In this document: positions 1 through 9,116 of the stretch, one piece after another
Numbering within the stretch: the first letter of the stretch is position 1
Layout: each line of letters begins with the position of its first letter
DNA from: Perkinsus olseni
Lineage: Eukaryota; Perkinsozoa; Perkinsida; Perkinsidae
DNA length: 64,000 nt
Reading direction: 5' to 3'
Assembly: GCA_013115135.1 (NCBI GenBank)
Contig: JABANP010000058.1
Span: forward strand, 1 to 64,000
Position numbers and translations under genes: made by a program
The notes under the pieces: generated by a model
What the model saw: the letters and a program-made list of their open reading frames with translations, nothing else
Databases searched by the model: none
Told to the model about the DNA's origin: nothing

Positions 1-136
1 GCACACATGGGGTGGTCGTGGTCAGAAGGTGAAACAGCAAAACCGCTCAGTGAGCGGCGCTCACAGATGGCGGTTTTCGCCTCCCACCCACCCACCCCCG
101 TCACTGCTCTTACTAGAAGGTACTGGCGCGGGCGGC

Positions 137-338
137 GTCAGTACGGGAGATCGCACTCAGGTTAAGTGCTCTCTCCCCAACCCGGCGTCAGTACGGGAGA
201 TCGCACTCAGGTTAAGTGCTCTCTCCCCAACGGAACCTCCGGTCAGATCCGAGGGGGAGGGGGCGAGGAGACGAGAGGGTTGGACGGGCGGCGTCAGTAC
301 GGGAGATCGCACTCAGGTTAAGTGCTCTCTCCCCAACC
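137..338 (+). repeat. 49-bp tandem unit array (terminal repeat)
   Basis: The unit contains GTCAGTACGGGAGATCGCAC and ends with CTCTCTCCCCAAC. Two units lie head to tail at about 137-231 and a third at about 288-338. Two more lie in tandem at 619-717, and single or truncated units at about 6500, 6830, 6942, 7265 and 7403. Unit number differs between repeat copies. Confidence 0.75.
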
Positions 339-645
339 CTCTCTTCTAGTAAGGCAAGACACGAGCGATCGGTTGAATGGGGCTCAAGTTATTGAGCTAG
401 TTCAGACGGAGCGAAGATGGCTTCCTGCAAATGTCGGAAGGAGGAAAGTAGGGGCCCCGGAGGCAGAACCTCCATAAGGAAAGGGGCGCACATGGGGTGG
501 TCGTGGTCAGAAGGTGAAACAGCAAACCGCTCAGTGAGCGGCGCTCACGAAGATGGCGGTTTTCGCCTCCCACCCACCCACCCCCGTCACTGCTCTTACT
601 AGAAGGTACTGGCGCGGGCGGCGTCAGTACGGGAGATCGCACTCA
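231..645 (+). repeat. Terminal direct repeat, 5' copy
   Basis: About 415 bp beginning CGGAACCTCC recurs at 6441-6855 with an offset of exactly 6210; the only difference seen by eye is one base near 488/6698. It flanks the three ORFs like an LTR or split direct repeat. It contains the 49-bp tandem unit and a stretch with two AAGATGGC motifs. Confidence 0.8.
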
Positions 646-1398
646 GGTTAAGTGCTCTCTCCCCAACCCGGCGTCAGTACGGGAGATCGCACTCAGGTTA
701 AGTGCTCTCTCCCCAACCCCCCAAGACACGAGCGATCGGTTGAATGGGGCTCAAGTTATTGAGCTAGTTCAGACGGAGCGAAGATGGCTTCCTGCAAATG
801 TCGGAAGGAGGAAAGTAGGGGCCCCGGAGGCAGAACCTCCATAAGGAAAGGGGCACACATGGGGTGGTCGTGGTCAGAAGGTGAAACAGCAAACCGCTCA
901 GTGAGCGGCGCTCACGAAGATGGCGGTTTTCGCCTCCTCCATTGGATACCGAAGGTGCGGTGTTCGTTGCTCGGCCCCTCCATAACCGAAGCTGCAATTG
1001 CCAGGAGGCAAGCCAAGAGCACGCAGTGCTTGGGAGGGCGGGGATCATCAAGACCCTACTTAAGAACAAGGGTTAGTGTTGTGTTGTGCTCACAGTTTTC
1101 TTCCCTAGGGGACTGACAGCCCTGGACTGTCACTGACGTCCTTATCAGGACAAGGAATGTTATGGCTTTCCCTTTCTGAGGTGGAAGTTTTGGCCTCTAT
1201 CCTTTCCTACTCCGATACTAATTTGCTCTCATGGGTAGATTCGTTTCGCTACCACTTGTCCATCCCTACAATTGATGAGGACCGCCGCCGAGTGGTCCTG
1301 ACTTGTGGGGAATAGGACACCCCCTTTCATCTACTGCCTCGTTTAGTCAACTTTCCGTGTCATTACGGTTTTGTAGCAGCCACCGTGCTTCACATCTC
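646..1398 (+). other. Leader of copy A
   Basis: This stretch carries a second, partial copy of the terminal-repeat sequence (about 721-940) and then element-specific leader up to the gag ATG. Short ORFs here start at the ATG inside AAGATGGC and are simply repeated with the repeat. No convincing gene was seen. Confidence 0.5.
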
Positions 1399-2430
1399 AT
1401 GTCGTCTCTTTTCGCCCTCTTCACATCGGAGGCGGTAAAGGACGGGTATGCCACGGCCATTGTTAATGCGGCCGAATCGCTAAAGATTGCGGAGGTTCCA
1501 ATCTTCAGCATCCTTAAGGATGAGCATCCAGCATACAAGGCTCTCGTAGCCGGGTCCGCCACCACTGTGTTTGATAACCAAACTGTGGATCCCAAGCTGC
1601 CTCTGGATACCATTAAACTGCGAGTTGAAGCTTACATTAAGTTGGCCATCCACTTAGCCGACAAGGCCACGACTGAGACTGGGAAATCCTTGAGCACCAC
1701 GGCGTTCATCGCACAGTTCGCTACGCTCTTTGGGCGGTCTCCGTCTGAATTGCTGCAAGCTCCTCACACTCTGATCAGGACTATGGTGGATGACCCTTTA
1801 GCCTATCGAGAGCTACTAGTGGATTTGCCTACGAGTGCCGTGTCCGACCAGTTGGGTCAGAGCAGCCAAGAACCTATCGCACGCCAGTCTAGAACGAGCC
1901 CACGACGTCGTCGGCCCTCTACGGTGACGGAGCTGCTATCTATCTTAATCCCATGGCTGGCTGCCGTCTTTGTTCTTTTACAAAAAGATAACTTAATACC
2001 GATTATGGAATATGTTCTGAGGCTTTGTGATTTGCGACGCGACACTCGCTCGGACTACGGGGTACTCTCCTTTGATGATCGGTTCCGTCGTTCTCTCCCA
2101 GGTGCTGTCCGTCGTATGGCGAGAGAACAAAACATCCCGATATCTCAAGCCTTAGATCAGATCTTGTCCAATCCGGTGGACATTAGGGCATGGGCAGTAG
2201 CCCTTCGAGATAATAACCCCACTCGTCAAGGTTTAGGCTTTAGAAGCCCAACCGCCCCCTACTCTCGGTCCGGGGAAAGCAGTCAATCGGTCCCTCCTTT
2301 GCCTGCTGATATGTGCAAGTTCACGGCAACTACGTGCCCCTTCTTGGCGCTCGGCAAATGCAGGTTCCCAAAACATCAAGCAAGGCAGAGCAGTGAAGCT
2401 CAACCATCTACCAAACCCAAAAAGGAATAG
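1399..2430 (+). CDS. Gag-like ORF of copy A
   Basis: This ORF of about 343 codons is intact. The frame is open from about 1303, but the first ATG is 1399. The N-terminal two thirds is mainly helical and unrecognised. A basic segment (RRRR around nucleotides 1903-1914) precedes a second helical block. The C-terminus has a Cys/His cluster with spacing C-x6-C-x7-C-x4-H (about 2314-2380), resembling a nucleic-acid-binding zinc knuckle, then a Lys-rich tail. Position ahead of the RT and the terminal Cys/His cluster are typical of retroelement capsid/nucleocapsid proteins. The identification rests on position and architecture, not on a recognised Gag fold. Confidence 0.65.
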   Translation: MSSLFALFTSEAVKDGYATAIVNAAESLKIAEVPIFSILKDEHPAYKALVAGSATTVFDNQTVDPKLPLDTIKLRVEAYIKLAIHLADKATTETGKSLSTTAFIAQFATLFGRSPSELLQAPHTLIRTMVDDPLAYRELLVDLPTSAVSDQLGQSSQEPIARQSRTSPRRRRPSTVTELLSILIPWLAAVFVLLQKDNLIPIMEYVLRLCDLRRDTRSDYGVLSFDDRFRRSLPGAVRRMAREQNIPISQALDQILSNPVDIRAWAVALRDNNPTRQGLGFRSPTAPYSRSGESSQSVPPLPADMCKFTATTCPFLALGKCRFPKHQARQSSEAQPSTKPKKE

Positions 2431-2853
2431 GAGTTTGGAGGAAACCACCGGCTAGAGGAGGAACGTTCTTTCAGTTCTGGAGTGTTCTAGCTAACGCTTC
2501 GTCAGGGTCCTCATGGCTCGGTATCGTCGGAACTTGGGACGTTATCTCATCGTATCTTATCACAACTCATTTGATTATCACAAATCCGTGTCCACATTAT
2601 TTCCACTGTTCCGTCAAGTCAAGCGTAGTCTGGTCAACTCACACTCCGGAGGGCATGGTGTACCCCCGGATCGCCGACAAATCATCACAATATTGTGGAA
2701 CACAATTGTCAGTAGTCGTCAGGTCAGTCTTCAGTCTCCCCACTCATCACAGTTCTGTTTCCCTTGACAACCTTGTCGCCATCCTCTTACAGTCTGGGAG
2801 GTCTTCCCTCGGGGGATTTTCCTCGTTCATAGGGTCTTTCACATTCCCCTATC
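2431..2853 (+). other. Spacer between gag and pol of copy A
   Basis: A frame other than gag stays open across most of this stretch (2571-2906). The mirror region of copy B has the same frame open for 170 codons (11316-11828). The translation has no domain I recognise and is rich in Ser, Pro and His. It may be a small accessory ORF or untranslated sequence; the overlap with pol argues mildly against a separate protein. Confidence 0.3.
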
Positions 2854-5104
2854 ATGCCCCATCGTCGATCAACACAATCTCGCAAGGAGCGACATTACAA
2901 GAATGATCACCAACGCTGCCCGACCGCACGACATCGCAGTCCAACATCACCCTGGCTACAACGGTTACTGGTTATTCTAGCAACATGGCAGTTGGACACC
3001 CCACTCGTCGACGGAACAGGTTTACCGTCCATGTCACAATGGCATGAAGTTCTGCCCAATCGAGCGGGAGCTACTGCGCATAGGCATCTCGCCTCTATCC
3101 TCAAGGAGTCGGTGACTGCCTGGACCGAACAGGCTGACGTACGACGCTTCTGGGAGTCTTTCGTCGTATCCCCTCCCTCTCTTCAAGCGACAATGGGTCC
3201 TTTTTGGCAGACACTGGGGATTGAGGCCTTAGCGGACGACGTCCGTCAGAAGTGGATTCAGTATCTCTCTTCAGAAGGTTGGGCAACAACAGAAGCCCTC
3301 GAGACTCGAGCTTCAGCCAAGTCTCCCCTATATCCGGTCCTCATGGAAACTCTCCTGCGTGTTACATCTCCCATAGGTGACCACCAGTCAGCAGCCTCCG
3401 ATGACGATTACCTCATTTGTCAGCAAATTATGAACGGTGCTTCAATTGGTCTAACCTCCGTCGTCGCGGAGTCAACCTCGTAGCCGGCTTCCTCACCACG
3501 AAAACGGAAACGTGGTGAGAGCACATTCATCAAGTGGCCGTCAACTAATTACCATGGCGCGTCATCCTCGTTCCCTACGTGCAATACTCGGGACACACGG
3601 TTACTCGAATATGCCAGCAAGCAAGTAGAGGAGGAAATCCGATTAGGACGGATGCTCCTGGTAGATTCCCCACCACCAGCGGGCGCCGTTAGTCGGTGTA
3701 CGCCAATCTGGAAAAATGAGGAACAGACGAAAGTTCGCCTGATCTCAGATTTTCGGCGCTCAGGCATCAATTTCCAAATTTTGCTCGATCGAACTGTCGT
3801 GTACCCGGCCAAACGGGAAATTTTTAACCTAATTGCTGAGTCTTCCGATGGCGACTTCCTTGTGCAATATGATGTGAAATCCGCATATAGATTACTTAGT
3901 GTAGCGTCAGAGGAAGTCCCGTTCTTAACTTTGAATAATCCGGTAGGTCCAGGCTTCCTCATGGATGCCTGCCTACCGTTTGGGCTCTTAACCAGCCCTT
4001 CTCTCTGGGTCCGTACTAATGCAGTAATACATAAGTTGCAAATGCGCTTTCTAGCAGCCATGACTGGCACGCCGGCAGGGGCAGGTTGGATCCCCTCTAC
4101 GAAAGGTTTCGTGTATGTAGACGATTCTTGCTGGCGCTCGTCTGACCCGTTGTTCTGTTTGATTTCTTTGTTAACGATAGCACTACTATGTGGCATTCGT
4201 CTCGAGTACACCAAAAATCCGAGCATCGAATACATCTTCAACTGTGCTTGGTTTCGAGATTGATCTCTCTCATAAGTCTATCACCATTCCTACTGCTAAA
4301 CGGGAAAAGCTCTCTTCCCAATTAGAACATCTGGTAGATATCAATGGTCGTGTATCAGTACAACATTTGGAAACTATTACAGGCAAACTATCGTGGGCAT
4401 CTCAGCTAGCGAGACGGTGGAAGAAGCATTTGTGTCCGTTCTTTGCCACGTTATCGGTAGCAAACAAGTATAATTTAACTTCTATCAAACCCGGAACGTC
4501 TCTACTACAGAGCTTGGCTTTCTTCACCGAGGAGCTGAAGCGCTTTTCGGGTATTACCGTACCAGCCTCGACGAGTCGTCGCTTCGCCCTAATTAGCGAT
4601 GCGTCTCTCGAGGGCCTGGGGGCTATCCTCTGCGAGGTTTCCCGCAACAACATCACTTCCGGCTTTGCCCTCAACCCGTCTCGCGTGTGGTGGTTCAACT
4701 TATTCCACACCGACGATCCTACCAGCTGGCAACGGGTGACTCAGTTCTGTACCGCTGGGGATCGAGGACAAGTGGAGTCAAAGGACATCAATGTCCTTGA
4801 AATGTTGGCTGCCACCAAGGCCATCCACGCCGTACAAACAATTCTGGCTGATGAGGATGAACACAACACAGTGGGATATGTTCAGCTACACATGTTCCTT
4901 GACAATTTATCAATGGTACATGTCTTCAACGACTGGAAGTCTTCCTCGCCTCAAATTCAGCAGCTACTATTCTCTGTTGAAGCATGGGAGGCCTGCGTTT
5001 CTGCAATTCATCTTCCGTCTCAGTTGAACGTTATTGCAGACTTTCTCAGTAGACATCCTCACTCAGTAGTTGCTAGTAGCTTCCCTCTACTTGGACCGAG
5101 CTAA
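2854..5104 (+). pseudogene. Reverse transcriptase/RNase H (pol) of copy A, interrupted
   Basis: The frame from ATG 2854 is stopped by TAG at 3481-3483 where copy B has TGG, then continues to 4263. RT landmarks: a RLISDF-type motif near 3740, the first catalytic Asp in DVKSAY (3871), a LPFGL motif near 3973 and YVDD at 4114-4125. The frame changes between 4190 and 4263, and this change is shared with copy B. The following frame to 5104 holds the RT thumb region and RNase H with acidic residues at about 4598 (D), 4799 (E), 4901 (D) and 5039 (D, in an ADFLSR motif). The enzyme would copy element RNA to DNA and degrade the template. The family assignment is secure; this copy is not functional as it stands. 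Confidence 0.8.
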
Positions 5105-5326
5105 TCTGGTAACCATATTATTGTTGGACCATTGTTATTATGTCGTCTGGAAGCGTTTCACTCCACTTTCTCTTTATCACAGCTTGCGAGTTCATCACCA
5201 AATTGGCACCATCGAACAAATGACCTCAAGGAAGGCTCTCGGGACGTGTGCCATGAGGCACCTGGTCCCAAGGACTAGCTCCCCCTTCCTCCGGTGCTTC
5301 AGGTCTCTTTCTCCTCTCAGAATCAT
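5105..5326 (+). other. Spacer between pol and recombinase, copy A
   Basis: This is a short stretch after the pol stop (TAA 5102-5104). The recombinase frame opens near 5294 with GTG, and the first ATG is 5327. No other feature was seen. Confidence 0.4.
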
Positions 5327-6329
5327 ATGACTTCCTTGACCCAAACACGACTTCTGCAACTACTCCAACGGGAACCACCAGAAGGGTCGGCAGAAGCAGC
5401 ACTATGCAACAAGCGGTTCAGGGACTTGTCCATCAAAGCATCAACCCGAGCATCATACTCCACACCCGTCCGTTGGTACCGTTTGGTGGCGACCTTCCCG
5501 GTGACAGGTTCGAAACTAGAGACGTATATTCGTCTCCTCACTTCCTCTGGAACTCTCAAAAGTTCCACTATACGATCCCACACCTCGGCCGTTCGGACTT
5601 TTTGCCGTGAATGACGGGCAGGCTCCTCTCCCACCTGAGGAGGAGGCTCGGGTAGCACGGGCACTTTCTGCTGCTGATCACATGGTTCCTAATAAACACC
5701 CCCCAAGAGGGCTCCCCTGGTCCCGTTGGTGGTCTTGGATAATTTGCGACGACTCAAGACCACCCCTGGAACATCCCATGATGCAATCAGATGCATCTGC
5801 CTACTTGCTTACTCTCTCACTCTACGTTTTAAGTGAGGTACTACATTTATGCGGTTCTCATATTTCTGTCGAAGAAGCTATCGGTCAATCCGTCCACGTA
5901 CGGCTCACCCTCGAAGAGTCCAAGACTCACCGTTTATCTTATAGAGAACTAGCGTGTGATGGTACGACTTGCGGCCTTTGGTGCGCCGCACATTGGTTGG
6001 CCCGCATTAAACCACAGATTCCAGATGGGATTCCCCTCTTCGCTGGCTGGACTGCGCAACGCGTGATGCAACAGTTCGTGGCGCTCGTTCAAGCGGAGTT
6101 TCCAACATGCACTTCGGCGACAGTCCTCACATCATTGACAGGTCATTCATTCCGCAGAACGGCGACCAATGTTGCTCATGAACTAGGCCTTTCTGTTGAT
6201 GCTTTACGCACCGCGGGTGGATGGGCACCGACCAGCTCAACCTGGCGAATTTATGCGGAGGAAGAGTTGATTAAGACTTCCAGAACATTTGCTACTCAAC
6301 TACTCCAACATTTACCTCGTTCTGACTGA
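5327..6329 (+). pseudogene. Tyrosine recombinase of copy A, three frame breaks
   Basis: This is the integrase-type enzyme of DIRS elements, expected to insert circular cDNA by a tyrosine-linked strand exchange. The C-terminal catalytic part is intact: a HSFRR box at 6144-6158 (H and the second R of the R-H-R-Y set) and the Tyr nucleophile at 6252-6254. Compared with copy B there is one extra T near 5597-5601, one C fewer at 5699-5704 (6 versus 7) and one extra T near 5827-5830. The last two compensate, leaving about 40 codons out of frame. That stretch includes the box-I arginine, which copy B keeps in a LRLSEV motif. The copy should be inactive unless the indels are sequencing errors. Confidence 0.8.
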
Positions 6330-6420
6330 ATACTCAACTTGTTTAGCCTCCTGTTCTTTTTATGCAGTGTCCAGTACAATCAATCACCACATCACGCCAG
6401 TACGCATCTGCATCTGGTGA

Positions 6421-6463
6421 CCCTCGGATCTGATGGGGCACGGAACCTCCGGTCAGATCCGAG
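6421..6463 (+). repeat. 13-bp hairpin at the 3' end of the element
   Basis: CCCTCGGATCTGA pairs perfectly with TCAGATCCGAGGG across a loop of about 17 nt. Only the right arm is present in the 5' terminal repeat (about 250-263), so the full hairpin occurs only at the 3' end. Copy B has the mirror hairpin near 7750-7795. Confidence 0.75.
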
Positions 6464-6855
6464 GGGGAGGGGGCGAGGAGACGAGAGGGTTGGACGGGCG
6501 GCGTCAGTACGGGAGATCGCACTCAGGTTAAGTGCTCTCTCCCCAACCCTCTCTTCTAGTAAGGCAAGACACGAGCGATCGGTTGAATGGGGCTCAAGTT
6601 ATTGAGCTAGTTCAGACGGAGCGAAGATGGCTTCCTGCAAATGTCGGAAGGAGGAAAGTAGGGGCCCCGGAGGCAGAACCTCCATAAGGAAAGGGGCACA
6701 CATGGGGTGGTCGTGGTCAGAAGGTGAAACAGCAAACCGCTCAGTGAGCGGCGCTCACGAAGATGGCGGTTTTCGCCTCCCACCCACCCACCCCCGTCAC
6801 TGCTCTTACTAGAAGGTACTGGCGCGGGCGGCGTCAGTACGGGAGATCGCACTCC
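6441..6855 (+). repeat. Terminal direct repeat, 3' copy
   Basis: This is the downstream partner of 231-645. Identity stops at about 6855, where the 49-bp unit is interrupted and degenerate repeat pieces follow to 7424. Its first bases form the right arm of the 6421-6463 hairpin, so the repeat boundary falls inside that hairpin. Confidence 0.8.
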
Positions 6856-7424
6856 GCGCGCTCTTACTAGGAGGTACTGGCGGTCGGGCGTCGTCAGTAC
6901 GGGAAGATCGCACCCTAGGACGTGCTTCTTCCCCCATCCCCCACGGGAGATCGCACTCAGGTTAAGTGCTCTCTCCCCAACCCTCTCTTCTAGTAAGGCA
7001 AGACACGAGCGATCGGTTGAATGGGGCTCAAGTTATTGAGCTAGTTCAGACGGAGCGAAGATGGCTTCCTGCAAATGTCGGAAGGAGGAAAGTAGGGGCC
7101 CCGGAGGCAGAACCTCCATAAGGAAAGGGGCACACATGGGGTGGTCGTGGTCAGAAGGTGAAACAGCAAACCGCTCAGTGAGCGGCGCTCACGAAGATGG
7201 CGGTTTTCGCCTCCCACCCACCCACCCCCCGTCACTGCTCTTACTAGAAGGTACTGGCGCGGGCGGCGTCAGTACGGGAGATCGCACTCAGGTTAAGTGC
7301 TCTCTCCCCAACCCCCAGCGGCGCTCACGAAGATGGCGGTTTTCGCCTCCCACCCACCCACCCCCCGTCACTGCTCTTACTAGAAGGTACTGGCGCGGGC
7401 GGCGTCAGTACGGGAGATCGCACT
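6856..7424. repeat. Spacer of the inverted repeat, scrambled terminal-repeat pieces
   Basis: This stretch contains a diverged 49-bp unit (6855-6945), a further near-complete terminal repeat (about 6942-7315) and a repeated piece (7317-7424). No coding sequence was seen. The last piece and the start of copy B form arms of about 44 bp around a loop of about 60 nt (7319-7468), which marks the inversion point. Confidence 0.65.
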
Positions 7425-7891
7425 TGGGTGGGTGGGAGGCGAAAAACCGCCATCTTCGTGAGCGCCGCTCACTGAGCGGTTTGCTGTTTCACCTTCTGAC
7501 CACGACCACCCCATGTGCGCCCCTTTCCTTATGGAGGTTCTGCCTCCGGGGCCCCTACTTTCCTCCTTCCGACATTTGCAGGAAGCCATCTTCGCTCCGT
7601 CTGAACTAGCTCAATAACTTGAGCCCCATTCAACCGATCGCTCGTGTCTTGCCTTACTAGAAGAGAGGGTTGGGGAGAGAGCACTTAACCTGAGTGCGAT
7701 CTCCCGTACTGACGCCGCCCGTCCAACCCTCTCGTCTCCTCGCCCCTCCCCCTCGGATCTGACCGGAGGTTCCGTGCCCCATCAGATCCGAGGGTCACCA
7801 GATGCAGATGCGTACTGGCGTGATGTGGTGATTGATTGTACTGGACACTGCATAAAAAGAACAGGAGGCTAAACAAGTTGAGTATTCAGTC

Positions 7892-8890
7892 AGAACGAGG
7901 TAAATGTTGGAGTAGTTGAGTAGCAAATGTTCTGGAAGTCTTAATCAACTCTTCCTCCGCATAAATTCGCCAGGTTGAGCTGGTCGGTGCCCATCCATAC
8001 CCGCGGTGCGTAAAGCATCAACAGAAAGGCCTAGTTCATGAGCAACATTGGTCGCCGTTCTGCGGAATGAATGACCTGTCAATGATGTGAGGACTGTCGC
8101 CGAAGTGCATGTTGGAAACTCCGCTTGAACGAGCGCCACGAACTGTTGCATCACGCGTTGCGCAGTCCAGCCAGCGAAGAGGGGAATCCCATCTGGAATC
8201 TGTGGTTTAATGCGGGCCAACCAATGTGCGGCGCACCAAAGGCCGCAAGTCGTACCATCACACGCTAGTTCTCTATAAGATAAACGGTGAGTCTTGGACT
8301 CTTCGAGGGTGAGCCGTACGTGGACGGATTGACCGATAGCTTCTTCGACAGAAATATGAGAACCGCATAAATGTAGTACCTCACTTAAACGTAGAGTGAG
8401 AGAGTAAGCAAGTAGGCAGATGCATCTGATTGCATCATGGGATGTTCCAGGGGTGGTCTTGAGTCGTCGCAAATTATCCAAGACCACCAACGGGACCAGG
8501 GGAGCCCTCTTGGGGGGGTGTTTATTAGGAACCATGTGATCAGCAGCAGAAAGTGCCCGTGCTACCCGAGCCTCCTCCTCAGGTGGGAGAGGAGCCTGCC
8601 CGTCATTCACGGCAAAAGTCCGAACGGCCGAGGTGTAGGATCGTATAGTGGAACTTTTGAGAGTTCCAGAGGAAGTGAGGAGACGAATATACGTCTCTAG
8701 TTTCGAACCTGTCACCGGGAAGGTCGCCACCAAACGGTACCAACGGACGGGTGTGGAGTATGATGCTCGGGTTGATGCTTTGATGGACAAGTCCCTGAAC
8801 CGCTTGTTGCATAGTGCTGCTTCTGCCGACCCTTCTGGTGGTTCCCTGCTGGAGTAGTTGCAGAAGTCGTGTTTGGGTCAAGGAAGTCAT
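7892..8890 (-). pseudogene. Tyrosine recombinase of copy B, frameshifted
   Basis: The frame is open from about 8790 down to 7945 and includes the box-I arginine (LRLSEV) and the HSFRR box. A 2-bp insertion at about 7997-7999 shifts it just before the end, so the catalytic tyrosine is lost and a short unrelated tail replaces it. The N-terminal part (8790-8890) is out of frame because of a one-base difference near 8850. The defects are complementary to those in copy A. Confidence 0.8.
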
Positions 8891-9116
8891 ATGATTCTGA
8901 GAGGAGAAAGAGACCTGAAGCACCGGAGGAAGGGGGAGCTAGTCCTTGGGACCAGGTGCCTCATGGCACACGTCCCGAGAGCCTTCCCTTGAGGTCATTT
9001 GTTCGATGGTGCCAATTTGGCGATGAACTCGCAAGCTGTGATAAAGAGAAAGTGGAGTGAAACGCTTCCAGACGACATAATAACAATGGTCCAACAATAA
9101 TATGGTTACCAGATTA

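Larger units (their letters stand above)
1..6855 (+). mobile_element. DIRS/Ngaro-like tyrosine-recombinase retrotransposon, copy A
   Basis: The order is terminal repeat, gag-like ORF (1399-2430), RT/RNase H ORF (2854-5104), tyrosine recombinase (5327-6329), terminal repeat. A YR in place of a DDE integrase, an RT with YVDD and an RNase H domain are the hallmarks of the DIRS order. Direct, non-inverted terminal repeats (231-645 and 6441-6855) fit the Ngaro/PAT-type arrangement better than DIRS-1, whose ends are inverted. The window opens inside repeat sequence, so the left boundary is not seen. The copy is probably dead: pol has an in-frame TAG at 3481 and the recombinase frame is broken three times. 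It is mirrored by copy B. Confidence 0.85.

Noticed and set aside
417..602. 61-codon ORF (MASCKCRKEE...) repeated in each terminal repeat and on both strands of the palindrome
   Set aside because: It recurs only because the repeat recurs, runs into variable downstream sequence, and has no homology or codon-level constraint visible.
397..642. Minus-strand ORFs opposite the terminal repeats
   Set aside because: They are shadows of the same repeat sequence; Pro/Ser/Thr-rich, with no recognisable domain.
3549..4241. 230-codon minus-strand ORF opposite RT
   Set aside because: The opposite strand carries clear RT motifs with catalytic residues.
7319..7468. Hairpin at the inversion point as a CRISPR or attachment site
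   Set aside because: It is explained by the inverted terminal repeats; there are no spacers, and the repeats are not regularly spaced.
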